DNA of 64,000 nucleotides, taken from the NCBI GenBank assembly GCA_004134985.1, contig REGQ01000007.1:62001-126000 (forward strand). Reading direction: 5' to 3'. The notes under the pieces are model-generated. The model had not been told where the DNA came from and ran no database searches. It was given only the letters and a program-made list of their open reading frames with translations. Positions within the stretch are counted from its first letter, which is position 1. Every line of letters begins with the position of its first letter. Positions 42,340-49,824 of the stretch are shown in pieces. Position numbers and translations under genes: made by a program. The DNA comes from Paenibacillaceae bacterium (GTDB taxonomy: Bacteria > Bacillota > Bacilli > Paenibacillales > Paenibacillaceae).

Positions 42340-42439
42340 TATTATTTCATCAAAGAGTCCTTCTAAATTTCTTTTTTGTGATGCTCTGTCTCTGCGCGTT
42401 GAATAGGCGGTTCCGGGTCCAACGGTCTCCCTTTTGGCT

Positions 42440-42552
42440 GTATACCCTGTCTCAGGTTGCTGAGAAGGACAGCTCTAGTGTCCCAACGTCGCATTATTGC
42501 TGTAATTGCAGGATTCTCGGCTCGTATCCAGTTTAGCTGAGATAGGGTATAC
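42440..42552. mobile_element. 113-bp inverted-terminus element, copy 2
   Basis: Left terminus GTATACCCTGTCTCAG (42440-42455) and right terminus CTGAGATAGGGTATAC (42537-42552) match at 15 of 16 positions around an 81-bp interior. The interior is unrelated to copies 1 and 3 apart from a shared TTTAG before the right terminus (copy 1) and GTTG after the left terminus (copy 1). Confidence 0.8.
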
Positions 42553-42844
42553 GCAAAAATAAAAAAATACACCCTCGGACATCCTCAATACCCCAAGCCG
42601 TGTTCACATATATACCCAATACTGCTTATGTCATTGTGCATACCGAAGCATCCGGCAGGATGTTTCCGAACCCCGCATGCTCAGTCGACGAGAGCGCAGG
42701 TAAGCCATACTCAGCTTTGCTTATGCTCCCTTACGCGGTTTTTGTTCGGCTCGGCACTCCTGTATACTTATAGATGTGAAAGACGACTGAGGAATGCAGC
42801 AGCATCTCTGCAGCGTCAATAAACAAATCAGGAGTTGAATTATT

Positions 42845-43015
42845 TTGACTTACCATGCAATGCTGACACGTCGAAGCGAAATTTTAAAACGCCATATTGG
42901 CTCTCTTATTATTCGGGAAAACAAAAGTGAACTAACTGGACATGAAGGCTATTTCTTGCAAAAAATGATTAAAGAGCTTCATCAAAACGAATATGAACTC
43001 AACAGCGGCAAATAG
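42845..43015 (+). CDS. Small protein of unknown function (56 aa)
   Basis: A short frame with a TTG start, CAGGAG about ten bases upstream and a TAG stop. The product is helical and charged (TRRSEILKRHIGSLIIRE, then YFLQKMIKELHQNEYEL), with no membrane segment. A hairpin terminator follows 60 nt later, so this looks like a genuine small transcription unit. I do not recognise the family; the helix-loop-helix size is similar to Spo0E-like regulators, but their SxxxD signature is absent. Confidence 0.5.
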   Translation: MTYHAMLTRRSEILKRHIGSLIIRENKSELTGHEGYFLQKMIKELHQNEYELNSGK

Positions 43016-43078
43016 GAAGGATTGGAAAGCGAGTGTACCAATCTGATAGCTTTAAGCAACGCTGGTTTAACTCAAGTA

Positions 43079-43126
43079 AAGGCACCATCAAGCAAGTTTC
43101 ATGCTTGAATGGCGCCTTTTTGGTGT
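43079..43126 (+). terminator. Rho-independent terminator after the 56-aa gene
   Basis: AAGGC-A-CCAT-C-AAGCA pairs with TGCTTG-AATGG-C-GCCTT (mismatch near the base) and runs into TTTTT. Confidence 0.65.
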
Positions 43127-43352
43127 GGCCGGATAATGGAAATCACATCGTCAAGTTGACCTAGCCTGGAGATGGGATCTTTCCATTTGGACATTACGTC
43201 CATCGAGTGGGGCCGGGGAAACAGAGGGGAATACTGCCGCAAACCTGATTCATCGAATAGATGTTGAGGAAAATTTAAGAAATAATAAGGTTTTTCTCAG
43301 CATTTATTTGCGCTTGCTTAATATCGTTTTTCTATACTGAAGGAAGCGAGCG

Positions 43353-43400
43353 CAACAGGGTTAAGGAAGGCTGAAACAAGCCTTCGTGCCAATCCTGTTG
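43353..43400 (+). promoter_or_regulatory. Structured leader upstream of ddl
   Basis: An outer stem CAACAGG (43353-43359)/CCTGTTG (43394-43400) encloses an inner stem GAAGGCT (43366-43372)/AGCCTTC (43379-43385). There is no T-run. It ends about 10 bp before the GGAGGC ribosome binding site and could affect translation or stability. Confidence 0.4.
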
Positions 43401-43422
43401 ATATAGAATGGAGGCGGCATAC

Positions 43423-44502
43423 ATGAATATTTGTGTTATCTATGGGGGCAAATCTCCCGAACATGAGGTTTCGCTTAATACAGCAATGACGATTATAAAT
43501 GCGCTGGACAAGCAGAAATACAACGTTTTTCCAATTTACATTAATGAGCAAGGTCATTGGCAGTGCAGGGAGCAGATCATCAGCGAGTTAACTGAGCCGG
43601 GCGAGCTGCGCGGCCACCCCGAAGAAGCAGGTGTGGTTCGTTCCCTCGCGCACGCCTTGGCGCAATGTTTTGACCGGGAAGGGCAGACGGTTGTATTTCC
43701 GGCACTTCACGGCCCAAACGGGGAGGACGGCACATTGCAGGGATTGCTGGAGCTGTTGGACCTGCCGTATGTAGGCTGCGGTGTATTATCCTCCGCTATT
43801 GGCATGGACAAGGCGATGATGAAAGATTTGTTCGCCGGAGCAGGCATTCCACAAGCGAAATACAAAACTGTGCACCGCTATCAATGGGCGGAGAGTGAGG
43901 AAGCCGTCTGCCGTGAGATAGTGGCAAAAATTGGTTTTCCTTGTTATGTAAAGCCTGCCAATATGGGCTCAAGTATCGGAATTAGCCGCTGCTGCGCAAG
44001 TACGGAACTGGCTGATGCGCTGGAAATCGCTTTTCGGTATGACTGCAAAGTGGTGGTCGAGCAGGAAGTCCAGGGGCGGGAGGTTCAGCTTGCTATGATC
44101 GGCAACGCGTCTCCAGTTTGTTCTGTGGCCGGCGAATTCGTGCGGGAGCCTGATTTCTTCGATTATGACAAGAAATACCGCAGCGCCCATTTGATTCGGC
44201 GCATTCCGGCAGATCTGTCCGGTCGCGTTGACAGCAAAGCTGGCGAACTGGCGCTGCAGATTTATCGCGTGCTCGATGGAAGCGGAATGATGCGTATCGA
44301 CTTCTTTGTTACCGCAGATGACGAGATCTACGTGAATGAAGTCGATACGCTTCCCGGCTTCGCCTCAACCAGCATGTTCCCTGCTCTATGGAACAAGACG
44401 GATGGAACGACATCCGAGCAGTTGGCAGAGAAGTTGATTGACCTGGCATTGGAGCGTCATGCTCTGCGAAGCGCCAAGGCAGATTGGGGGCAACACGTAT
44501 GA
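43423..44502 (+). CDS. ddl: D-alanine--D-alanine ligase
   Basis: A 359-residue ATP-grasp enzyme that makes D-Ala-D-Ala for peptidoglycan. Seen are VIYGGKSPEHEVSLNTA at the N-terminus, FPALHGPNGEDGTLQGLLELLDLPYVGCG, the VKPANMGSSIGISR ATP loop and MRIDFFVTADDEIYVNEVDTLPGFASTSMFPALW, which carries the metal ligands and closes the active site. ATG 43423 follows GGAGGC; the longer frame starts within that site. It overlaps murF by 4 nt (ATGA), the usual ddl-murF pairing. Confidence 0.94.
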   Translation: MNICVIYGGKSPEHEVSLNTAMTIINALDKQKYNVFPIYINEQGHWQCREQIISELTEPGELRGHPEEAGVVRSLAHALAQCFDREGQTVVFPALHGPNGEDGTLQGLLELLDLPYVGCGVLSSAIGMDKAMMKDLFAGAGIPQAKYKTVHRYQWAESEEAVCREIVAKIGFPCYVKPANMGSSIGISRCCASTELADALEIAFRYDCKVVVEQEVQGREVQLAMIGNASPVCSVAGEFVREPDFFDYDKKYRSAHLIRRIPADLSGRVDSKAGELALQIYRVLDGSGMMRIDFFVTADDEIYVNEVDTLPGFASTSMFPALWNKTDGTTSEQLAEKLIDLALERHALRSAKADWGQHV

Positions 44503-45908
44503 TCAGACGTACGATCCAGCAAGTAGCGGACATGGTTCATGGTAAGATTATATCCCTGCCTGATGAGGCAGCCTATATTGCGGGGGTATCTATTGATACC
44601 CGGACGGTTGGGCAAGGCAATCTGTTTATCCCTATTAAGGGGCCGCGTTTCAACGGACATCAATTTGCCCAAAACGCATTCGATAGCGGCGCGACAGCTA
44701 CATTATGGATGCGCGGCGAGCCTAACCCGCCGGTTAATGGAGCGGTGATTGAGGTTTCGGATACCGCGGCGGCTTTACAAAGCCTGGCAAGCGCTTATCG
44801 TTCCCAACTCGCGGTGCAGGTGATCGGCATTACGGGCAGCAATGGCAAAACTTCTACCAAGGATATATTGGCAGCGCTGCTGTCTACGACTTATAAAACA
44901 CAAAAAACAAAAGGGAATCTGAATAATGAGCTGGGTGTGCCATTGACCTTGCTGGCACTTGAGGAGGACACGGAAATGGCTGTAGTGGAGATGGGCATGT
45001 CCGGACTCGGGGAGATCGCCCTGCTGGCGACAATGGCTAAGCCAGATGTGGGGATTATTACAAGCGTCAGCGAGGCTCATCTCGGCGATCTGGGCTCACG
45101 GGAGCATATTATACAGGCCAAGCTGGAAATAGCCGACAAAATAAAGCCAGATGGTGTGTTGATCTATAATAGCGATAATCCGTTGTTCCTTAGACATTTG
45201 GACAAGCTTGCAGGTGAGAAGAACAACATGCCTGCGCTGTTTTCTTTCGGAGAGACAAGCGCGAACCGATTGTATCCCGTTGCTTGGCAGCAGCGTACGG
45301 AGGACGTTCGTTTCTCCGTTTCCGATCCTGCTTGCCCTGAGATTGTTATGCCGCTCATCGGGAAGCATCAGATTATGAATGCTTTGGGCGCCATTGCTGC
45401 CGCGCATTTCCTGGGGGTTCCCTACGCAAAAATGAATAAAGGATTTGCCGCATTGCAAGCAACCGGAATGCGTACCGAAATTATCCGCAAAGATGGTTAT
45501 GCGATTATTAATGATACTTACAAGTCCAATCCGGCAAGCGTTCGTGCTGCACTTGAGCTATTTTACGACCTTGAGGGGTGGGAGAAGAAAATTGTCGTGC
45601 TTGGCGATATGGTGGATCTTGGTGAAGAGACGGCAGAGCTGCATCGTCAAATCGGGGCCAGACTTGATGGGAGCAAAGTAGATAAGTTGTTCACCGTAGG
45701 CGAGAGTGGAGCGCTTATAGCGGAGGCTGCAGGGCTAAGTCGGGACAACGTTGAGGTATGCGCCAACGTGGAGGAGTTGCTGCAAAAACTGCCTGGTGAG
45801 ATGGGGCAAGGGATATTGCTGCTCGTCAAGGGTTCGCGGGCGCTCCGTTTGGAAACGGTGGTTCATGCGCTGACTGAACCCCAAACCCCGGTTTCTGCTG
45901 AACAATGA
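44499..45908 (+). CDS. murF: UDP-N-acetylmuramoyl-tripeptide--D-alanyl-D-alanine ligase
   Basis: A 469-residue Mur ligase that adds D-Ala-D-Ala to the UDP-MurNAc tripeptide. Domain 1 has GVSIDTRTVGQGNLFIPIKGPRFNGHQF; the central ATPase has GITGSNGKTSTKDILAALL (P-loop, near 110-120) and NLNNELGVPLTLLAL; domain 3 has NDTYKSNPASVRAALE. The start overlaps the ddl stop. Peptidoglycan genes ftsI, mraY and murD are not in this window. Confidence 0.94.
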   Translation: MIRRTIQQVADMVHGKIISLPDEAAYIAGVSIDTRTVGQGNLFIPIKGPRFNGHQFAQNAFDSGATATLWMRGEPNPPVNGAVIEVSDTAAALQSLASAYRSQLAVQVIGITGSNGKTSTKDILAALLSTTYKTQKTKGNLNNELGVPLTLLALEEDTEMAVVEMGMSGLGEIALLATMAKPDVGIITSVSEAHLGDLGSREHIIQAKLEIADKIKPDGVLIYNSDNPLFLRHLDKLAGEKNNMPALFSFGETSANRLYPVAWQQRTEDVRFSVSDPACPEIVMPLIGKHQIMNALGAIAAAHFLGVPYAKMNKGFAALQATGMRTEIIRKDGYAIINDTYKSNPASVRAALELFYDLEGWEKKIVVLGDMVDLGEETAELHRQIGARLDGSKVDKLFTVGESGALIAEAAGLSRDNVEVCANVEELLQKLPGEMGQGILLLVKGSRALRLETVVHALTEPQTPVSAEQ

Positions 45909-45925
45909 TACGTCGAAAAGACTAG

Positions 45926-45970
45926 CAAAGCTCAGACCGAAGCGGTAGGCATTCGGTCTGAGCTTTGTAT
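45926..45970. terminator. Hairpin between convergent murF and J-domain genes
   Basis: CAAAGCTCAGACCGAA pairs perfectly with TTCGGTCTGAGCTTTG (16 bp, 10-nt loop). The flanking T-runs are modest on both strands, so it may serve both genes. Confidence 0.7.
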
Positions 45971-46009
45971 TAAGTCAGCAATTCAAAGGCATGTTACAAT
46001 TGCAGGCCA

Positions 46010-46924
46010 TCATTCACTTTCGGAGAGAAAGCGTTCGATAAACAGCAGTGCTTTATCTTGATCTTTGGCATCAATTCGGATGCCCGCGATCAGTTTCTTA
46101 TTATTATGAGCAAGAGGGAGCTGTGAAGCGAACTTGCTGCTGCTGATATCAATGCCGTAAATCAACGGCTGTGTGTCATCTTTGGTTTGTGCGCGGACAA
46201 GCTTGTCTTCCGACAGCAGCGGCTTCAAAGCAGCGGCAGCGTCCTCATCCAGCGGACGCAGCAGACCGCCTTGTCCGGACAGCTTTTCAAAATTGACCTT
46301 GTCCATAATATAAACATCGCTTTTATCGGTCATTAGCGTCAGCATGCTTTTTTGAATCATCGCCATATCATGTTCGGAACGCATTTCTTCCGGTACATAG
46401 GCGAGGTGTACAACCGTGCGCTGCCACTCCGGGAATACGGTGAGCAGTGCCTCCTGAAGCGGTTTCGTATCACTGCCCCCATCTGGAAGAAAGTATTCGC
46501 CATAGAACATGACGGTCAGATCGATTGGGGGAAGCTTGGCAAGCTCAGCCTGCTCAGCCTTGTGATTCATATACGTGTTGATTCCATAAATGATGCCGGC
46601 AATAATCAGGATGGAAACAAGAACATGAACTTTGTAGTATGCGAAGAAATGATCAACTTTTTGGGCAAACCCCGCCATATTTTTGTATTTTCCATATTGC
46701 TGTTTGTTAATTTCGGCAACTGCAGTTTCATTCTCGTGATTGAGAATCAACTTGTAGGCGCGATTGACCTTATCGAATCCGCTGGACTCCCCTGTTGTAC
46801 CGGTTCCTTGCCTTTCTTGCGATTTGGACTGGCGAAGCAGCATCAAGTATTTTTTCTCAACTTCTTCTTTGGATGCGTTTTCTGAAAGTCCGAGCAATTT
46901 GTAGGCTTGTTTCAAATCTTCCAT
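46010..46924 (-). CDS. Degenerate J-domain membrane protein
   Basis: About 304 residues: an N-terminal J-like domain (1-65; DLKQAYKLLGLSENASKEEVEKKY and FDKVNRAYKLILNHE) that lacks the HPD tripeptide needed to stimulate DnaK, one transmembrane helix (about 103-122; VHVLVSILIIAGIIYGINTYM) and an extracytoplasmic domain of about 180 residues of unknown function. ATG 46924 follows AGAGGTG at six bases. Loss of HPD argues against a normal DnaJ role; it may be a scaffold. I do not recognise the outer domain. Confidence 0.7.
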   Translation of the reverse strand: MEDLKQAYKLLGLSENASKEEVEKKYLMLLRQSKSQERQGTGTTGESSGFDKVNRAYKLILNHENETAVAEINKQQYGKYKNMAGFAQKVDHFFAYYKVHVLVSILIIAGIIYGINTYMNHKAEQAELAKLPPIDLTVMFYGEYFLPDGGSDTKPLQEALLTVFPEWQRTVVHLAYVPEEMRSEHDMAMIQKSMLTLMTDKSDVYIMDKVNFEKLSGQGGLLRPLDEDAAAALKPLLSEDKLVRAQTKDDTQPLIYGIDISSSKFASQLPLAHNNKKLIAGIRIDAKDQDKALLFIERFLSESE

Positions 46925-47136
46925 GTTTGTCACCTCTGCCTTTTTTGCGGGAAATCCCCATACCTATAAGTATACGTAACGGCGGCGTCATAGTAAACCT
47001 TACAGCATGCTGCAAGTGTGAAATATGTGGTACGCGTGGTTTTTTTATTGAAATTCCATTAATGGCGGACGTGAAGTGTTTTGATAGAGAATTGATGATG
47101 CCAGCGAGGGGAGGGGGGAGATGTTCTGTTTTTATT

Positions 47137-47249
47137 GTATACCCTATCTCAGCCAACCCGTCGAAACAGTAAACAGCCTATATTTTCATGCACAATACGG
47201 GATTTGAGAAATTGTCCTGTTATTGACTGCAAGCTGAGATAGGGTATAC
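47137..47249. mobile_element. 113-bp inverted-terminus element, copy 3
   Basis: Left terminus GTATACCCTATCTCAG (47137-47152) and right terminus CTGAGATAGGGTATAC (47234-47249) are perfect inverted repeats around an 81-bp interior unrelated to the other copies. It lies about 150 bp upstream of the zinc-ribbon gene at 47401. Confidence 0.85.
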
Positions 47250-47336
47250 ATGCAAAATTAACATACAGACAGCCCGTGCTACGATTGGTGCTGTGGCGAC
47301 AATGCGCTGCTTACTAGGTTATTGACTAAAATTACG

Positions 47337-47365
47337 TTGAAATAAGAACATTTGTTTGGTATAAT
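47337..47365 (+). promoter_or_regulatory. Sigma-A promoter of the zinc-ribbon gene
   Basis: TTGAAA (47337-47342), 17 bp, TATAAT (47360-47365), 36 bp before the start codon. A good vegetative promoter of its own. Confidence 0.7.
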
Positions 47366-47400
47366 GAAAGTATCTTCTTATGGGAGGAAGGTGCGTTCCG

Positions 47401-48120
47401 ATGCTGTTTGATTTGCCGTGTAGCGTGAGAACTTTTGATGAAGTCTTTCCAAATGAAACCGCATGTCAGGATTTTTGGTATATCCATCGCTGGGAGATGG
47501 GGTTTTGTTGTCCACGCTGCAATGGTGCGATGGGCTGGCTGCTTTCAAAGAATGACGTCACGCAGTGTGCGAATCAGAAATGCCGATATCAGGTATCCTT
47601 AACTACCGGAACGATTCTCCATAAGACAAGGCTCCCTTTCCGCACTTGGTTTTACGCTATTGTACATTATGCAGAGCAGCCTTATATTACTGTGCGTGCT
47701 CTGGCTCGTATTGTAGCTGTCTCCACCAAGACTGCCGCATTAATGTTACGTAAGATTCGATTAGCGCTGCAATTTTATAAGGGGAAATGCGACTCCACAT
47801 CACCCTATGGCACAACGCCTGAGAGCGCAGAGGACCACTATCAGCCTCAAGAAGAAAAAGAAGAAGAAGGGGAAGCATTCAATGCCAAGCAGTTCCTGGA
47901 GTCTATAAAGCAGTATGTGTTACAGCGGAAGCAAGCTGTGGCTGTGAGGTTCAAGAACTATGTGAGTATCTGCGCAGTCGTTCCCCCTATGCAGTGGATT
48001 TGGCGGGAACAGATAGAGGAACGGGAACAGAGAAGGAAGGACAAGTTGATGGAACTGGAATGGAGGGAAATAGAGTTGGTGGGAGCAGGCATGAGCGGGC
48101 TTTTCCCTGCCTTCCGTTAG
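47401..48120 (+). CDS. Orphan IS1595-type zinc-ribbon/HTH protein without DDE nuclease domain
   Basis: A 239-residue protein whose first 110 residues match the N-terminus of IS1595-family transposases: zinc ribbon Cys37-x2-Cys40 ... Cys56-x4-Cys61 (FCCPRCNG, QCANQKCRYQ), then VSLTTGTILHKTRLPFRTWFYAI and a helix-turn-helix (VRALARIVAVSTKTAALMLRKIR). The DDE nuclease domain that should follow is absent, replaced by an acidic linker (EEKEEEGEAF) and a basic/acidic helix. It has its own consensus promoter and ribosome binding site, so it looks domesticated as a DNA-binding protein rather than a decaying transposase. Confidence 0.75.
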   Translation: MLFDLPCSVRTFDEVFPNETACQDFWYIHRWEMGFCCPRCNGAMGWLLSKNDVTQCANQKCRYQVSLTTGTILHKTRLPFRTWFYAIVHYAEQPYITVRALARIVAVSTKTAALMLRKIRLALQFYKGKCDSTSPYGTTPESAEDHYQPQEEKEEEGEAFNAKQFLESIKQYVLQRKQAVAVRFKNYVSICAVVPPMQWIWREQIEEREQRRKDKLMELEWREIELVGAGMSGLFPAFR

Positions 48121-48200
48121 TTCGCATATTTAGGGAGGCTTCTCAATGGAAGGGAAATGAGCGTCAGGTGCTTACTTCTGTAGTTGAACTCTAACAATTC

Positions 48201-48229
48201 TTGAAGGGAAACGTGCGCTGGTGTAGAAT
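48201..48229 (+). promoter_or_regulatory. Promoter of the HPr kinase paralogue
   Basis: TTGAAG (48201-48206), 17 bp, TAGAAT (48224-48229), 48 bp before the TTG start at 48278. Confidence 0.55.
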
Positions 48230-48277
48230 GGATTCAGTCAAGTTATTATTTTATTACTCGGAGGGAGCGGGCAAGCG

Positions 48278-49186
48278 TTGAAATCGATTACAGTGCAAGA
48301 CATGGCTGACCGGTTTGCGTTGGAAGTGCTGGCTGGCTCAACACAGTTGAACCGGCCCATCACGAAGTCGAGACCGTATCGTCCGGGGCTGGAGTTTGTG
48401 GGGTATTTTGAATTTTTCGCACAGGAGCATGTACAAATACTCGGTAGGAAAGAAATAAATTATTTGCACAAACTGTCGGAAGAGGAGCGGAATTTAAGAA
48501 TTGGCAATATCGTTAAGTATCACCCGCCTTGTTTTGTCGTTACGCAAAATCAGGATGGTTTGAAATACCTTACGAAGTATTGCGATCAGGAAGGTATTCC
48601 TCTCCTGAGGACAACAGCCCCTACCTCAGAATTTATCGGGAGGCTCGATTCTTATCTGGTACAGGCTCTGGCACAGCAAATTAGCATTCATGGTGTCTGC
48701 GTCAATGTATCGGGCATTGGAATTTTGCTGCGGGGCAAATCCGGCGTAGGCAAAAGCGAAACGGCACATACACTGATTCGCCGCGGACACCGACTTGTAG
48801 CAGACGATATTGTAGTGATGAAGAAAATCAGTCCACGGACAATTTTGGGTACGCATAATGAGTCGACGAAGGAGTTTCTGGCGCTGCGGAGCATCGGTTT
48901 GATCAATGTAGCGCGTCTTTATGGACGCAGAGCGTTTCAGGAAGAAACGAGAATCGCACTCGATATTGAATTGACGAAGTGGGAAGCTAACGCTCTGCAT
49001 AATGAGCTTGATGTGGAACCCAAAATGTCAACCTATATGGATGTTGAGATTCCACATATCGAAATACAGCTGCAGCCTGGGCGAGATGTGGCCGGTCTAA
49101 TTGAAGTGGCGGCGAACAACTGGTATTTGCGGCAGCAGGGCTACAGCGCGGCAGAGGAATTTATGAAGCGGCTGGAAGGCGAGTAG
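48278..49186 (+). CDS. hprK: HPr kinase/phosphorylase-family protein (divergent)
   Basis: A 302-residue HprK homologue. The kinase phosphorylates Ser46 of HPr and so switches CcpA-mediated carbon repression. The P-loop GKSGVGKSETAHTLIRRGHRLVADD (near 149-172) is intact. The segment normally reading EIRGLGIINVMTLFGAGAV is here ALRSIGLINVARLYGRRAF, and the PGRNLAVIIEVAA segment is PGRDVAGLIEVAA. The usual partner lgt is not adjacent. This is either a divergent main copy or a paralogue with altered phosphorylase activity. The start is TTG with GGAGGGAG upstream. Confidence 0.8.
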   Translation: MKSITVQDMADRFALEVLAGSTQLNRPITKSRPYRPGLEFVGYFEFFAQEHVQILGRKEINYLHKLSEEERNLRIGNIVKYHPPCFVVTQNQDGLKYLTKYCDQEGIPLLRTTAPTSEFIGRLDSYLVQALAQQISIHGVCVNVSGIGILLRGKSGVGKSETAHTLIRRGHRLVADDIVVMKKISPRTILGTHNESTKEFLALRSIGLINVARLYGRRAFQEETRIALDIELTKWEANALHNELDVEPKMSTYMDVEIPHIEIQLQPGRDVAGLIEVAANNWYLRQQGYSAAEEFMKRLEGE

Positions 49187-49233
49187 CAGCGGCAGTGCCT
49201 TAAATCAGCTTGCATGCCAACGGTGCAGCATAT

Positions 49234-49283
49234 AAAAAGGGAGCTGTTCCCAAAGGTGCGCACGCAGCCTTGAGAACAGCTCC
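49234..49283 (-). terminator. Rho-independent terminator of ydjO
   Basis: On the minus strand GGAGCTGTTC pairs with GAACAGCTCC and is followed by CTTTTT. Confidence 0.8.
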
Positions 49284-49307
49284 TATCTTTTCGTTATCAT
49301 GTGTAAG

Positions 49308-49493
49308 TTATTTCTTCAATACAGGCAGCAGTCTCGACCCTTGCGTCATCGTTGAGCTGCACATCGGGCAGGAAGGTTCGGATTGGAAGGAAAAATTATC
49401 CCTCATCCAACAGCCGCAGCTGTCATCGCTGCAGGTCCACACCGCGGTTTGTTCCTCGGGAGTCGGTTCGACATTCTTTTTGGAATAGTACAT
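49308..49493 (-). CDS. ydjO: YdjO-family cold-inducible zinc-ribbon protein
   Basis: A 61-residue protein with the YdjO layout: YYSKKN at the start, two Cys pairs (CSDDSCGCW and CPMCSSTM) probably binding zinc, and RLLPVLKK at the end. B. subtilis YdjO was described as cold-inducible; its biochemical role is unknown. GGAGGG precedes the ATG. A consensus promoter lies about 100 nt upstream, overlapped by a 26-bp dyad, so the mRNA has a long leader as cold-shock mRNAs often do. Confidence 0.85.
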   Translation of the reverse strand: MYYSKKNVEPTPEEQTAVWTCSDDSCGCWMRDNFSFQSEPSCPMCSSTMTQGSRLLPVLKK

Positions 49494-49593
49494 AACAATC
49501 CCTCCATTTATCTAATGTGGTGCTGTTACAGTGAAAAGGAACCGGCCTCACGGCCAGCTCCGTTCTTGTAAGGGTTGTTCACAACTCCGATAT

Positions 49594-49626
49594 AACTATT
49601 ATACCATGGTATCATGGTTATGCCAA
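49594..49626 (-). promoter_or_regulatory. ydjO promoter overlapped by a 26-bp dyad
   Basis: On the minus strand TTGGCA (49626-49621), 17 bp, TATAAT (49603-49598). A near-perfect dyad (49594-49619, centre ATACCATGGTAT) covers spacer and -10, a good position for a repressor. The remaining gap to 49824 holds no other feature I can support. Confidence 0.65.
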
Positions 49627-49824
49627 TGATGATCAGTGGATATGATCCAAACATTAGCCAGGACAGCCTGTTACTATTATATCCAGTTATACTAACATTT
49701 ATGACGACTTGAATAACGATGTTTGTCCCGACACCACAGTTGTGGTTGACTGCCAACCTGTATCGCCCCACCGCGCGCTGGGAGCTGGTACTGAAAAGAT
49801 CGCATATGAGGGGGCTTGGAGTTA

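Noticed and set aside
42363-42572. 69-codon minus-strand frame starting inside element copy 2
   Set aside because: It begins within the right terminus of the element and has no ribosome binding site.
42628-42822. 64-codon frame before the 56-aa gene
   Set aside because: No ribosome binding site and no domain-like pattern; the downstream TTG frame with a good site is preferred.
47401-48120. Complete IS1595 insertion sequence
   Set aside because: No DDE domain follows, and no terminal repeats plus target duplication bracket the gene.
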